The translations under genes and the position numbers were made by a program. From Marsupella aquatica (Eukaryota; Marchantiophyta): a stretch of 64,000 nt of DNA. Below the pieces are notes generated by a model, which saw only the letters and a list, made by a program, of their open reading frames with translations, was not told the origin of the DNA and did no database searches. Shown piece after piece: positions 23,953 through 36,057 of this stretch. The stretch lies in assembly GCA_973895155.1 (NCBI GenBank), contig OZ316895.1:14942001-15006000 (forward strand), given 5' to 3'. The number at the start of each line of letters is the position of its first letter. The stretch's first letter is position 1.

Positions 23953-25784
23953 GATCAACTGCTTCTCTGTTCCTTGCTCGTTCAACTAAAGCTCAGTCCT
24001 ACCCAGCTGCTTCCCAGCTGAAGGAGCTCAAGGTCCTGCTGCAAGAATCACAACGAGAGAACAAACTGCCATCCCAGAAGCCCTAAAGCAGTTCGACAGA
24101 AAGATCAGGAGGGGAGAACTCGACCGGAAAATGCACTTGAGAAGCGACAGCCAAAATCCTGTCACCAGCTGCTCAGTTCGTGACGGGTCCCACAACGGAA
24201 GTGGATTTTGAGATTGCAGCTGAAATCATGTCACCAGCTCAACTCATGATGGGTGGACTGTGGAAGAAGTAGTTGAAGATTTTTCCAAGAATGAAGCGGA
24301 TTGAGAAAAAACTGGAAAAGTGGGGGACCTTTGTATGTGAACGAAGTTTCTGTCTAAAGGTGTTCTCCGTAGATCCGACTGTAGAGAAAGCATCGTGCAA
24401 AACGAAATTCATCCTGGCCATTCAAATCACGCATAGGGTAGATTTCCCACTTGAAGAGTCAGCATCATGTCCTTTGACATTGAAGTCCATTCCTTACTCT
24501 CCAGATTTATGAGTACCTGCTTACTTTGGAGTTCTTTGGGACTCTTTACCTTATCATCCCACACAGGAAGAGAATCACTTCCGACGTCGTGTCACTTCCG
24601 ACATCGTGTTGATGCTGAAGGCAAGCATGTGTTTGTCTGCATAGCTAGTGCTCACAAGCCTTGGTCATTTTCTTCCTTTGCTGGTTTCCAAACCCACATG
24701 AACAGGACACATAAATTGGAGTTGCCAACTGCATTATTGGAGACGGACAAACCTTGATTGATCTCAAAAATCTGACTTCTCTACTCAGATTGCCAACAAA
24801 TATAAGGGCCTTGGGCCAAATGTGAGGAAGGACAACAATATTAAGGCCTCTTGGAACCGGCTTCGATCCACTATGCGACTTCGGTGGAGACAGACAAAGT
24901 TGCAGAAGAAGACAATGCTAAAGAAGAAGTATGGTGTTGTTGTAGATTAGTCGCTTGTTCCTGCAAAATCATTGCTCATTTGTGTCATCAATGAAATGCA
25001 CATACGTGGAGGGCAAGCTAATGGTTGGTCATCCTTGTTGGATGACAATGTGTATGAGATATATGTTGCAAGAGTTTGTGTTAGCTACTGCAATCTCTCC
25101 TATTCTATCTCGCTCGGTTGCTTCAATCCGAGAATTGCCAGTACTTCTACCTAGCGATCGCAAGTTGCAGGCACTTCAACTAGATTGTAGTGTCCTGCCA
25201 TGCATTTTTCCCCGGCCAGATGCGGAGGTGCAACCTCCCGAGCTGATGCAGATTGATACAATTTGAGAGGCTCTCATTTCAGATGCCTTGAATTACTTGA
25301 CTCAGAAAATAGCGCTTCTGCAATGGAAGCATGGCATTTGGGAGTCACCATGCAAAAGTTGTGATGGCCCAAATGTGTCTACATTGTCACCATCACCTAG
25401 CATGATTTCATGATTTGAGATAATTTAGATGTAAGAAAGGAAATCATCGTACCACTAAGCTCGTATTATCTTCCCCTCCCATCTCCTTGGTGGTCCAGTT
25501 CCTTGCATTGTGCCTCGTGGTACTCCAGACCTGGACTCCTGGCTAGACTCCTTGCTGATGAGCAAGCATATTGATTACCCATTCATCCACTCGTATCACG
25601 TAGGAAATGAAAACAAAAGGTTGAAACACAAAGAGAAGTTCAATCTAGGTGATGGATTTTCACAGGAGCGCCAAGAAAATCAATACCGGAAGTGATCCTC
25701 TCAATCTAACACCACCAGAAACAACAATCACTCGAGCAAAATAAAACTTGCCAGAGATGAGCAAAGTCTACCAATAGAATCGTC

Positions 25785-26000
25785 AACTAGCACAATCGTC
25801 TCCAAAATGGCCCGTCGCCAACAATCAATGATACCTCTACCCAAAACCTTCGTAAAGCCACGAAAGAAACACGATCATCAACCATCACAATCGTCCACCA
25901 ACATGATCGTCAGCAAAATGGCCCTCTGCCAATAGTATACGATGCTTCTGCACAAAACCTCCGTAAAATCACGTAAAACGTCGATCCTACCTAGAAGCCC
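25785..26000. repeat. Diverged tandem duplication, ~112 bp unit
   Basis: Two related copies share an ATCGTC(T/A)(C/G)CAAAATGGCCC block, then GCCAA(C/T)A(A/G)T, then a CAAAACCT(T/C)CGTAAA(G/A)(C/T)CACG block about 112 bases apart. They are clearly related but diverged. Confidence 0.6.
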
Positions 26001-26481
26001 CACAAAAGACGACACTTGACCTTGAGCCTAAAGCGCAAAAATCAGTTTCCAAATAGAATACACTCATGTCAATGTATTCGCATTAGGCGTAACATAACCA
26101 TAATGTTGACCACGGCGGCGTCGATGTGCAAATGCCCGATTTTGACTTCTAACTATGAGGTCCTGTTGCTAATTCACCTTAGCATGGTCACTGTGATTTT
26201 TGCCTGGTTACTGCATGGTTGAATGGGGATTAATTGTGAAAAGTCACCCAGTAAGGCTAAAAATTGTGCAATATGGCCTTACACGGGGAAAAGGGTACAA
26301 GCCATAATGAGGGGCCGGGGCTGATTGGGGAAAAAAAGTTTGGAGGGGGCTGATCAAGTAAAGTTTCTCCTGGTGGGGGTCTATTGAGCATATCCCTCCA
26401 ACTTCTTTGGCAACACAACTTTTTTTTTTAATGACATCTTTTACATAACAACATCATTGGCAACACGACCCGTTGACACAA

Positions 26482-26638
26482 CATCTTTTTTCTTAACGAC
26501 ATCTTGGCCAACAAGACATCTTTTGTTTCAACGACGTCTTGGCCAACAAGACATCATTTTTCTCAACCACATCTTGGCCGACACAACATTTTCTTCTCAA
26601 CGATGTCTTGGCCGACACGACATCTTTTGTGCAACGTG
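26482..26638. repeat. 35-bp minisatellite, four units plus a partial
   Basis: Units start with CAT at 26482, 26517, 26552 and 26587 (35, 35, 35 and 34 bp), and a partial unit starts at 26621. The consensus core is ACGACATCTTGGCCAACAAG preceded by a T-rich stretch. Related but more decayed units extend leftward to about 26400 (GGCAACACAAC, GGCAACACGACC). Confidence 0.88.
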
Positions 26639-26663
26639 CGGGTATTGAGCTAGTGGTTGAATA

Positions 26664-26830
26664 AGTAGCCCCCACAAAAGAGGGGCCAAAACTAATGTAG
26701 GCCACTCTAATTTCAAATTCCCATGGTTGGAGAGGTAATCACCAACAAAACAGGGGCCAAAATTAATGTGGGCCACTCTAATTTCAACTTCCTATGGTTG
26801 GAGTAGTAGTCCCCCACAAAATAGGGGCCC
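26664..26830. repeat. ~75-bp tandem repeat, two to three copies
   Basis: The block CAACAAAA(A/C)GGGGCCAAAA(C/T)TAATGT(A/G)GGCCACTCTAATTTCAA and the following CCCATGGTTGGAG / CCTATGGTTGGAG recur about 75 bases apart. A third partial copy begins CCACAAAATAGGGGCC. Confidence 0.8.
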
Positions 26831-27456
26831 AAATGTGGGGCCCTCACATTCCTATCCTGAAAAACCCCAATAATCTAATGAAATAATATTCAATTTTTTG
26901 ATTGAAAAATATATTGAAATACTAGATTGAAATACTAGTGTAGATTGGGTTGATTTATTATTACTCTCTTTTTTATCATATAAAAAATAAATTTGGAACA
27001 TATGGGAAACATTTGCAAAATGGTAAATAAATAGTTGTGAGATGGAAAGCCAAAAAAGTCATTTTTAAACTTTAATTTGTAAATGAATTTCTTTAGAATA
27101 ACGCTCCATTTTGTAGGAATTTCCAGCAACCATTGTTACTACATATCCAATCAACTGACTGGCGAGGGGATTAGCCTGGAACATAAAAGTCTAAACCCTA
27201 AAACACATGACATATGGGTGACCCACCTTGATTCTGGTGACAAGACCACGAAAAAGCGCCATGGACAAATCCCGCCATGTACAAACCCCTCCATGTACAA
27301 ACCCCTGCAGGCACTTACGTTAGCTGGGCTTTAGGGTTCCTCGATGCCACACCAGCTGCCGAAAATTCTGCGCTTGCAATTTGTTCGCTGAGGGTGTTCG
27401 ACTCCGCTGCTGCTTCTTCTGCCTCTTCAATTTCAATGCATTGCACAGAGTAGCAA

Positions 27457-30400
27457 ATGATCCAGGCCACGGCCATCGACGCTATGGACAATTCGATGGA
27501 AGATTTGGACTCTGCCCGAGGAAGGGCTCCTCTTCTGATCGACCTCGTGAAAGGTCCGCTGTCTGAATCCGTGAAGGCGTTGGAATGCCGGAGTCATGAA
27601 TTGCCGGCCGGCCAGGATTTCCACTTTTACTCCAATTTCCAGGTATTCAAGCGCCCGGTGGCCACTGTCCAGAGCAGGGTGATGAGCTTGCTGAGCCAGC
27701 TTGGATCGTTGAAGGATGTCATTCCGCACCCCTCTGCTTTTCCGACTGACGTCGATGAGGGTTACGATTGGCTCGTCGGAGTGCAAGATGCTTTTCTGGA
27801 GAGAGTGGATGCGTCGCTGGATAAATTTTATCTGGAACGAAAGGCTGAATCCAAACAGAAGCCGGAATTGAATGCCTTTGAAGCGGCAAGTAAACAGAGT
27901 CTGTCCATGAAAACACCTCGGCCCATTGGAACTGCAAGTGAGGGTGCTAAGTCCGGAGATGTAAAGGTAGCCAGGAGCAAGGACAAATCGACCATGCGCT
28001 CTCCCATTCCATTTCACATTCCGAGTATCCCTCGCCCTCAAGACAGGTTTGACGATGCAGTGGACAATTCAAACACCCCGTTTAGGCATAAAGCTCTGAA
28101 ACGAAGAATTGAAATGGAGTCAACTGTAAGCACTGCCCAAGATACTACTAGGGAACCTTCTGGAGATGTGTCTGCTGTTTCAACTCTTTCAGTTCTAGAG
28201 GAGCATGCGAGGAAGCTTGGGCATAGAGACCCTGCGGATAATACTCATCCATTGGAGGTAAACTTGTGCCTTAAAGTCTTGTGTCGATTCGTTTAACGAC
28301 ATTCTGTGACGTGTCTTTGATTTTCTTTAATCCGGGAGTGAAAATCATTTTCTTAATCCCAAGTAAAATGCGTGCACTCTTTCATTCGAAGAATATGTAC
28401 ATGAGATTCTGATCCTCGTAAGCAATCTAAATTTATTTTTAGAGGATCAGAATCTCATCTCTAGGTTTTACTCAGAGCACCTCAAACGGGTTTCTTGTTC
28501 TATCAATCTGAAACGGCGAGTATGTATATGTGATGGCATTGATCGCAGACCTCTTCAGGTTCTTTGCTTGAGTGCATTATTGCTCGCCCATAATGCTGAG
28601 AGTATTGTGTTTGTATGTCTGCTCCACAAAAAAATTTGCAGGATGAGCTCACCAAAATGGCCTATGTCGAGGGTTTGTTGGACACAGTTGAAATCAGGAA
28701 ATATGTGTCTCTTGATGATACTCCGTTCACTTTCGTCTCTACGCTGAAGGCCCTCAAGGAAATGGCGGTCAAGCTTCGAGAAGCAGGAGAAATAGCGGTA
28801 ATGTCCCATTTCGTATGTAATTTAAAAGGGCTTTCAATGTATGAGGAGTTCATTCACTTTGGCTGAGTTTCCAATCATATGGCATAGTGCTGGTATGGTT
28901 CCGTAATACATCCCAGCCGGCAACGCTATTCCGTGTGGGCCTGCCTTACATATCAGTAATTTGCCCTGGTTTGATTTAGGTGAGTCTTACACCTGTAAGC
29001 TGCAGAGGAACGGTTTCTTCCTATCATCTAAAAGCCAAAATGTCCGCAGAACATCCTTTCTCCTTTTCTGCCGGTAATATCTTAACAGGGCATTGCCACT
29101 TTGAATCGTTGGACTCGGCGACCACACAATACATTCTTTTGATGTTGCAGCTCCAGTGAACTGACTTTTTCATAATGCATTTGTGGCCGACGTTGCAGGT
29201 TGATTTGGAGAATCACCACTATCGTTCATATCAAGGCTTTGTTTGCCTCATGCAAGTGTCGACTCGTGATGAAGATTTTATCGTTGATACCCTAGATCTC
29301 CGAAGTCAAATTGGTCCGTGTCTTGGGGACATTTTTGCGGACCCTACTATTAGAAAGGTACTTTTAAATTGTTGATTAGGATCCTGTTTGAAAGGTGGAG
29401 GAGATGTCCTTGTAGAAATACCTATCACTGTGATTAAGCGGTGTCAAAGTCTATTCTTGAGATCGTAAAACATATATGATCTCGAAGCGTTTGTGTCCTT
29501 TGAAATTTCAATGTTAATTTTATGACTTTATAAGTTTGTAATTGTTCAAGATCTGTGGGGTTGGCAGGTTATGCACGGAGCTGACCGGGACATAGTTTGG
29601 CTTCAGCGCGACTTCGGCATTTATGTCTACAACCTCTTTGATACTGGGCAGGTGTTTACCCACAGTGATCTCTGTTATTTCTCTCATCAACGTTATCAAT
29701 ACAGATGCTTCTTTGTACTTGTATAGAGTGATGCCGTGAGCCTCTAGTTGAAAGTATCGTTGGCGTGTTTCCTTTTTCAATGAATGAAACAGCCACGTGT
29801 CATATCACCGTTGCAATAAGCTTGGTTGCAACGAATGGAACTTTTGCAGCTTTTCCCATCCCACATCGAGTTTCTATTTTGGAGTGTTCTACTAAGTAAC
29901 ACTAAAATCTCTTCTCGTCAATTGCAGGCCGCAAGGGTGTTGCAGTTGCAAGGGTTTGGCCTGGCCTTTCTTTTGGAACACTTTTGTAAAGTTCAGGCCG
30001 ATAAACGGTAAAGCCGTTGATCCTTAGCTTTTGATAGCTTGTTCATCTGTATAAATTTTCATCATTCGCTTGCAGCGAAAGTGTGGCATGGTTGCAATAG
30101 ACTTTCTGACAGGTAGCACATCTTTTCTGACAGGTATCAGCTTGCCGATTGGCGGATTCGACCATTGCCTGCGGAAATGATCAAGTAATGATTCAATCGC
30201 TACGTCACTGCCCTCGTTTACATCCGGGCACCTTTGTTGTTAGCAGCATTGTAGACGAAGGAATAATCTTTTGTTGCCTGCCTTTTAGAAATATTTACTT
30301 TTGCGTCCTTCTTGTAATTTGATCCGTTTGCATCCTGTGCTCTGGTGAACAATGCAGGTACGCCAGGGAAGATACTCACTATCTTCTTTACGTGCACGAC

Positions 30401-33400
30401 ATGCTGAAACAATTACTTTTGGATGCTAGAGATAATAAGAAGGCTGAAGAGGACGATCCTGTCACTCAGGTTAGTTGCGACACAAACACATCCGGGGTTT
30501 GTCATTTGTTTAGAGTTTCGTCCACTTGAACAGAAGGGTATTTCAGTAGTTTTCCTGTAATTTGAAGAGCTATGGTTCTAATGAGAGGAAGAAATTACTT
30601 GATTTTACACAAATTTTCACCTTTCGGAAGGCCCAAGGACGCTAAAAGTCTCCGTTCTTGGTTGATGTGACTTGGGATCAGGTTTACAAGCGCAGTCGGG
30701 ACCTATGTCTGCAACTATATGCCAAGGAGGTCTTTACAGAGACATCGTATCAGCACCTATATGGGTGGGTTGGCCTAGGTTCTTCCCCTAGTTAGCTGCT
30801 TTGGATCAAACAAAGTCGATAGAACTGTAATGATTTTTTATAGAATTCTTTGAGTGTCGACACTTGTCTGGATGGTGTAAAGAATAGTCCTAAATATTCT
30901 AGTCTTGCATCCAGTTTTGCTTCCCGTCTGGTTTCCGAAAGGTCCTAAATATCGTTACGATGTGAAGTCAGAAAATCAGTTCGCATGGAGAAATAGGTTG
31001 ACACTTGTGTGCGGTCCTAATGGCTATTCACCATCTTATTCGAGTATTTACAATTTTAATGTGTCATTTGACCACAGGTTGCAGGAGAAGAAATTTGGAA
31101 CTGAGCAGTTGGCAGTACTTTCCGTATGTTACCGTCAAATCTTTCATCGTCTCAGAGCTGTCATCGTTCGCATTTGTTGTGTATGGATTAGTTCACGGTC
31201 ATACTGTACGTGGGTTTTGACTTGGCGGGATCTGACCGGTATCCCGAGTTGTTGGTTATGAAGTTTATTCAAAATGTCATGTTTGATATGCAGTCTTTAT
31301 ATTCTTGGAGGGATTCTATAGCACGCAAAGAAGACGAGAGTACTGGATTTGTGCTGCCAAACCACCTTCTGTTACAACTAGGTATACATCTCGTTGGTCC
31401 GATGGGTTCGAGTTACACACTGCAGTGGTCTTATGATGCATTTTCTTTACAAGTCTTGCCTTGTGACACAATGATGGATGAAGATTTTTTGTTGTCATTA
31501 ATTATTTTCCTAAACATAGTTTCTGCGTGGTTCCGGTAACGTACTTATAACTACAGATCTTCTTTAACGTTCACCTGATTGATATGTTCTATTGCAGCTG
31601 CTGAGATGCCAGGGGATGTACGACAACTGCAGAGTTTTGTGAAGGGGTCACATTCCTTTGTGTCCCGTCACGCCAGCGCTGTTATTGAAATTATTCGTCA
31701 ATCTAAGGAGAAAGCTTTGAGGGAACTACAAGAATCGCATCTCGAATCCGAGGAAGGAGAACTGACGGGAGAATCTCCAAGGGAAGATATTGTAAGTGAC
31801 GAGATGAACAGTAAAGTCAGCAAGGTAACCCACTCTCTGCAGATTGATGAGACCGTGCGGGAAGTGGATGACGAAGGAAGAATCGAGACAAGTCAATCCT
31901 CGAAGACATTTCAAACTGAAACCATGGTCACGCCAATGGAAACCAGAACAGATGAGTCTCTTGCATTGGAGACCACCGGAAGTGACGAGGCAGGACATTC
32001 TTTCAACCACACGAGGTCTGTAGTTGGGCAGTCGAAATTAACATCGGACATTTTGACAGGGCCAGTCATTGTGAGCAGGAAAACAATATCCTCTTTCTTC
32101 AGTAGGAAATCTGGAAAAACTTCATCCGTGCCTCTTCCATCCTCCGATGTACTAGTGGCCCCCAAGGGGCGTGATGGGACATTGGAGGCGCAGGACTCAC
32201 CAGCACAACATTCGATGGGACCAGTTTTGCCAACAGATAGTTCCCCACAAAATGTGGATCAAGCAATGCCAGATGCATGCCCTGATGAACGTAACCCAAC
32301 TACTCTGGTTGAAGAGCAGGGACTAGATCGAAGAGTATCGGAGTCCTTGACAGCCAAGGTGGTGGTGACTAGTGTAGAAATTCAAGCTGCCGGGGCTGTG
32401 TCTTCAGCTACAGTGGAAGCCTTTGATAGGGCCGGAGACGAGCCTTTCGCCGTGCCAGAAATTTCACCATTACAGGTGACTGATGGAGACGGTAGAACTC
32501 CTCAGATCGAAGTCGATGCATTTTTAGGGGACAAGTCCATCATTCCGGCCTCTATTGTAATTGAGAAGGTTTCTGAAAATGCATCGATCATACTGGCCAA
32601 GAGGAAACCTTCAAAATTGGGAGCTTGGTTGAGTGGTCGCAAAAGAGTGTCACAAACAGGTCCAAGCGAATCTGCCACGGACGTGGAGCAGGTCAATTTC
32701 CACCCCGCTGTTTCGTCGGTGATTGGTTATCTGTTTCTCTGTTGCACAGGATCTCGGAATAGATTATTGTGATCTTGTGAGCTTGGATAAGAATATATTC
32801 CTCGTTTTCTCTGAAGCTTAACGCTCATTGTGACGCACAAATTAGTGCTCGGAGAACAGTCTAGGCAGGCCAGCAAGACAGTAATTTATGTCCATCTATT
32901 TCTCTCCCATTTATCTAAGTGTGATGTGGGTGAGCAGCCCTGCCTTTATGGTGTCTTCGTAGTAAGTTCAATTGTTTATCAATGTCAGTATCCTTGGACT
33001 AAGAGAATTCTTGATGATAATGTTTGTGGACCATTCTCACAACAGGCAAGGATGAAGACCCAAGAAATCGAGTCTTCCATGGTGCTCCCATTTGGTCCCC
33101 CGGTTGAGTCGCTTGCAGACATGTCCGGAACGAATGAGCGGCCCCCTTTCGCAGGAGAAGAACAGACTATCACCGTACCAGAAGAAAAACTGGATGACTG
33201 CAATGGAAATCTTTATGAGGAAAGTGCTAGACCAATTGATGCGGAGACGTCAGAAAGACCAGCCAGCAGCGCAACGACAGAGTTGCCGGACGTACTAATG
33301 CTCGAAACTGAGGCTGATGGAGACCTGCAAGAATCGAGAAAGCATCGAACGTGGTGGCCTCCTATGGGAGACAAGTCTGGCAACCAACGAAAGAGGGATT

Positions 33401-33981
33401 CAAATTCACCACGCCGAGGGCACCGGGACACAGCTCGTGATCAGCCATTTGATCAATCTCATAGTGACAGGAATCCTGACAAACCCATGTCTCTCTCTGA
33501 GATGCATCGGAATTCTCAAAGAAGGAAGCAAGGTAAAAGCCATTCTGAAGCTTCCTTTAACAGCGGTAAGCCTGAGGTCCCTGCAAGAGATCTTGATTCC
33601 AGAGGATCTGGAAGTAAAAGTAAGAAAAGAAGAAACGAACAAGCTCTTGTGACCGAGGATGATACACAGGTCAAGAGAATGGCAAGTACTACAAACAGGT
33701 TAGATTTGAGAAGTTTCAATTATAGAGAAGCCAGGGATGTCTTGGGTCTCAGCAATGTGTTCACAACAGAGAACTTAGAGGACAGAAAGGGAACAGGAAG
33801 GAATGGTAGGGGTAGAGGATCTAAGAAGGACAGCAGTAGTAGGCCTATACCACTGAGCAAGACAGCGTTTGATCCCCTGAGGAGGACCAGGGAAGAACCC
33901 AGGCCAGAAGGCATAAAGCCAGGACAACGACGGCAAGTCTTTCCTCAGTCTGGTAACCGCACGGCAGTGTTCAAGCAATGA
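27457..33981 (+). CDS. RRP6L2: RRP6-like 3'-5' exoribonuclease (EXOSC10 family), nuclear exosome
   Basis: Catalytic subunit of the nuclear exosome that trims and degrades rRNA, snoRNA and aberrant RNAs. Twelve exons: 27457-28257, 28642-28797, 29199-29357, 29568-29651, 29928-30007, 30134-30184, 30358-30469, 30682-30764, 31078-31123, 31294-31381, 31598-32691, 33046-33981, giving 1229 aa. Exon 1 carries the PMC2NT-like region ([15 protein letters not shown]). All DEDDy motifs are present: [20 protein letters not shown] (Exo I), [17 protein letters not shown] (Exo II) and [16 protein letters not shown] (Exo III, with Tyr and Asp). The HRDC domain spans exons 10-11 ([16 protein letters not shown] to QLQSFV). 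The long charged tail ends in [20 protein letters not shown], like the end of plant RRP6L2. At over 1200 aa it is longer than most homologues because of the tail. Assignment to RRP6L2 rather than RRP6L1 rests on that C-terminal end and is less sure than the family. Confidence 0.95.
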
Positions 33982-36057
33982 TTGTTGTTGTATCTCTACT
34001 TGCCACTACTGTAAGAATCACACAAACATTTCCTTCCATGCCATTGGCGAAGTTGCTATTCGTGAGTCTGATGATGAATGGAGGTGATTTTAGGGGCTAA
34101 CAGGAATTAGAGTATTGCTCGTTGTAGCCTCTAACCATGCAAAGCTTCATACTTCACTAGCTGTTCCCCAAGGCATTGTTTGTATTGTATCTTTCTTTTT
34201 TAATGAGAAAGCATCATTACAACAATACCCTTCTGAAGTTGATTGGAGGATGGACAACAATCTTAATTTGACCTAGAGACTAGAATAATTTGACTAGGGA
34301 CTAGATTAAATGGCACCAAAACCGAGAGTGCGCTCAGGCACTGTAATTACTTTTATCTATTAAGTCTTATAGCCACACATTAGTGGTACACCCTAAACCC
34401 CAATCAGAGAGCTGCATAAAACCTTTCAAGTTCGACAAAAAAATAAGAAGTGATTCATCACCAAAATCAGACCAATTTTTTTCTCTGAGAATTTCTCGAT
34501 TGTCACCTTTTTGGATGAATGAGTAAGTTGCCACATTCTTTAGTTGATTAGTAGATGGCCGCTCTTTTTTCTTGGGTTATCATGTACAGTCAGCCTGAGA
34601 TGATCCAATGGCCAAGTTTGAATGATCCGAGGGACCAAACTGATCTAAGATTAACTCATACCTTCCTTTTTCTAACCAGTTCAAGGCTTGGTCTACAGTT
34701 GGTTTCCCCACTCGACTGTTGGACCTGTAGTGGCAACTTTTCTGGAATAATAAATATTGTATGTACACATTGCTCAACCTCTAACAATGGACATATTGGA
34801 AGTTAAAGTACCATCAATTCCATGTGCACATTGTCACCATCAATCATCAACATCCAATCCGATCCATTCATCTCAGAAATTTGATGGCTTGCTCGCGCCA
34901 TTTTTTTACCATGTTTCTTGCTACAACTTTTTTTTACTTCTCACGGGGAAAATGATCCTCCCATGGACCACAACGTTGGTCTTTGAAAACCCCCATGGAC
35001 CACATCCCAAAATTGAGTGTAATTGTAATAACTTGATGTGGTAATTTCAATTTTTTTGATTAGTTTTGAGGATGTGTTAGAGGAGTAGGAAGCTACACTT
35101 CCATCAAAGTGACATTAACGTTTTGGCCATTTTGATTGAGTTATTCATCATGGAATGCGGAGGGGTTAATTCTTTTAGAATAATTTTCATTTTGTTATTA
35201 TGAAGTATTTGGGCTTGTGTTTTTGAAGGTCTCCTCCTTCTCTAGTTGCCTTGCAGGTGCAAAACTCAATTTTTTTGAAAGGACTCATAATCATCAAGTT
35301 ATAAGCCCAAAACTCCTATGCACCACCAGTATGTGGCCCATGGGAGCACTGGGTCCAGCATGTTAGTCCATCTCTGCTTCACTTTCTCTCACAGGTCTAA
35401 CCATTTTTGGTGGCCTTGAGTCAAGCACAGACAGCCCTGCTTGTGTATTGCCAAACACATGGATATCCCTGTTTGTGAAGAAAAATGCAGATGTGGCCAC
35501 ACATGAAACTGACAATTTGGGAAGCACTTCTTGTGGTGGTCTGCAAGGAGTGGCAGGTTAGTAATTTTGGCAAACAAAAGGTGGCAAGTTAGAAACTTTG
35601 CCCTAAACCCAACCCACCCTCTACCCCACCCCCCCTCTTTTGTAACCTCTTCATCTAGTACTCTAGCGCAAAAAAGTTATCTTTTATCATGGGCCCTCCA
35701 GTTTATTTGCAAGCATGGTCTACCTAGTGTAGGGTTATGGTCTTTCCCTCCAAACCCATCTCGGATGACATCTGAAAATACTCAGTATGAAAGTAGAACC
35801 CTTGCACTTTAGTCCATGTAGTCCTAGTCCAAATGCTTGCTTCATGAATCTCATGCAAGCTTAGACATCCTATCCAAGCAACAAGTTCAGATCCCCTCCG
35901 AGCTTGTAGACAAACTCATCAATTCAATTTTCTGAATTGCACTGACAGAAGAGTTGAAGATTCTGAGATGCACGGTGTGAATTGCGGCGATAACAAGGCG
36001 AGAGAGCGAGATAGCATCAGCTGGAGCTCTGGATGAAAATACCTGTGGAAGATTTCG
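33982..36057. other. Interval between RRP6-like and U11/U12-35K genes
   Basis: The left few hundred bases are probably 3' UTR of the RRP6-like gene. The rest is AT-rich with short unrelated ORFs. I see no gene, clear transposon end or strong tandem repeat here. Confidence 0.45.

Larger units (their letters stand above)
23953..27456. other. Interval between the divergent CRM and RRP6 genes
   Basis: No supported gene. Broken short ORFs at 24239-25266 hint at an old element but match no family I know. Tandem duplications occupy 25785-26000, 26482-26638 and 26664-26830, and an AT-rich stretch lies at 26870-27110. Just upstream of the RRP6-like gene, CCATGTACAAACCCCT is repeated at about 27277-27306. 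Confidence 0.45.

Noticed and set aside
32987-32996. GTATCCTTGG inside the last intron of the RRP6-like gene
   Set aside because: It is not at an exon boundary; the flanking exons join cleanly by GT-AG.
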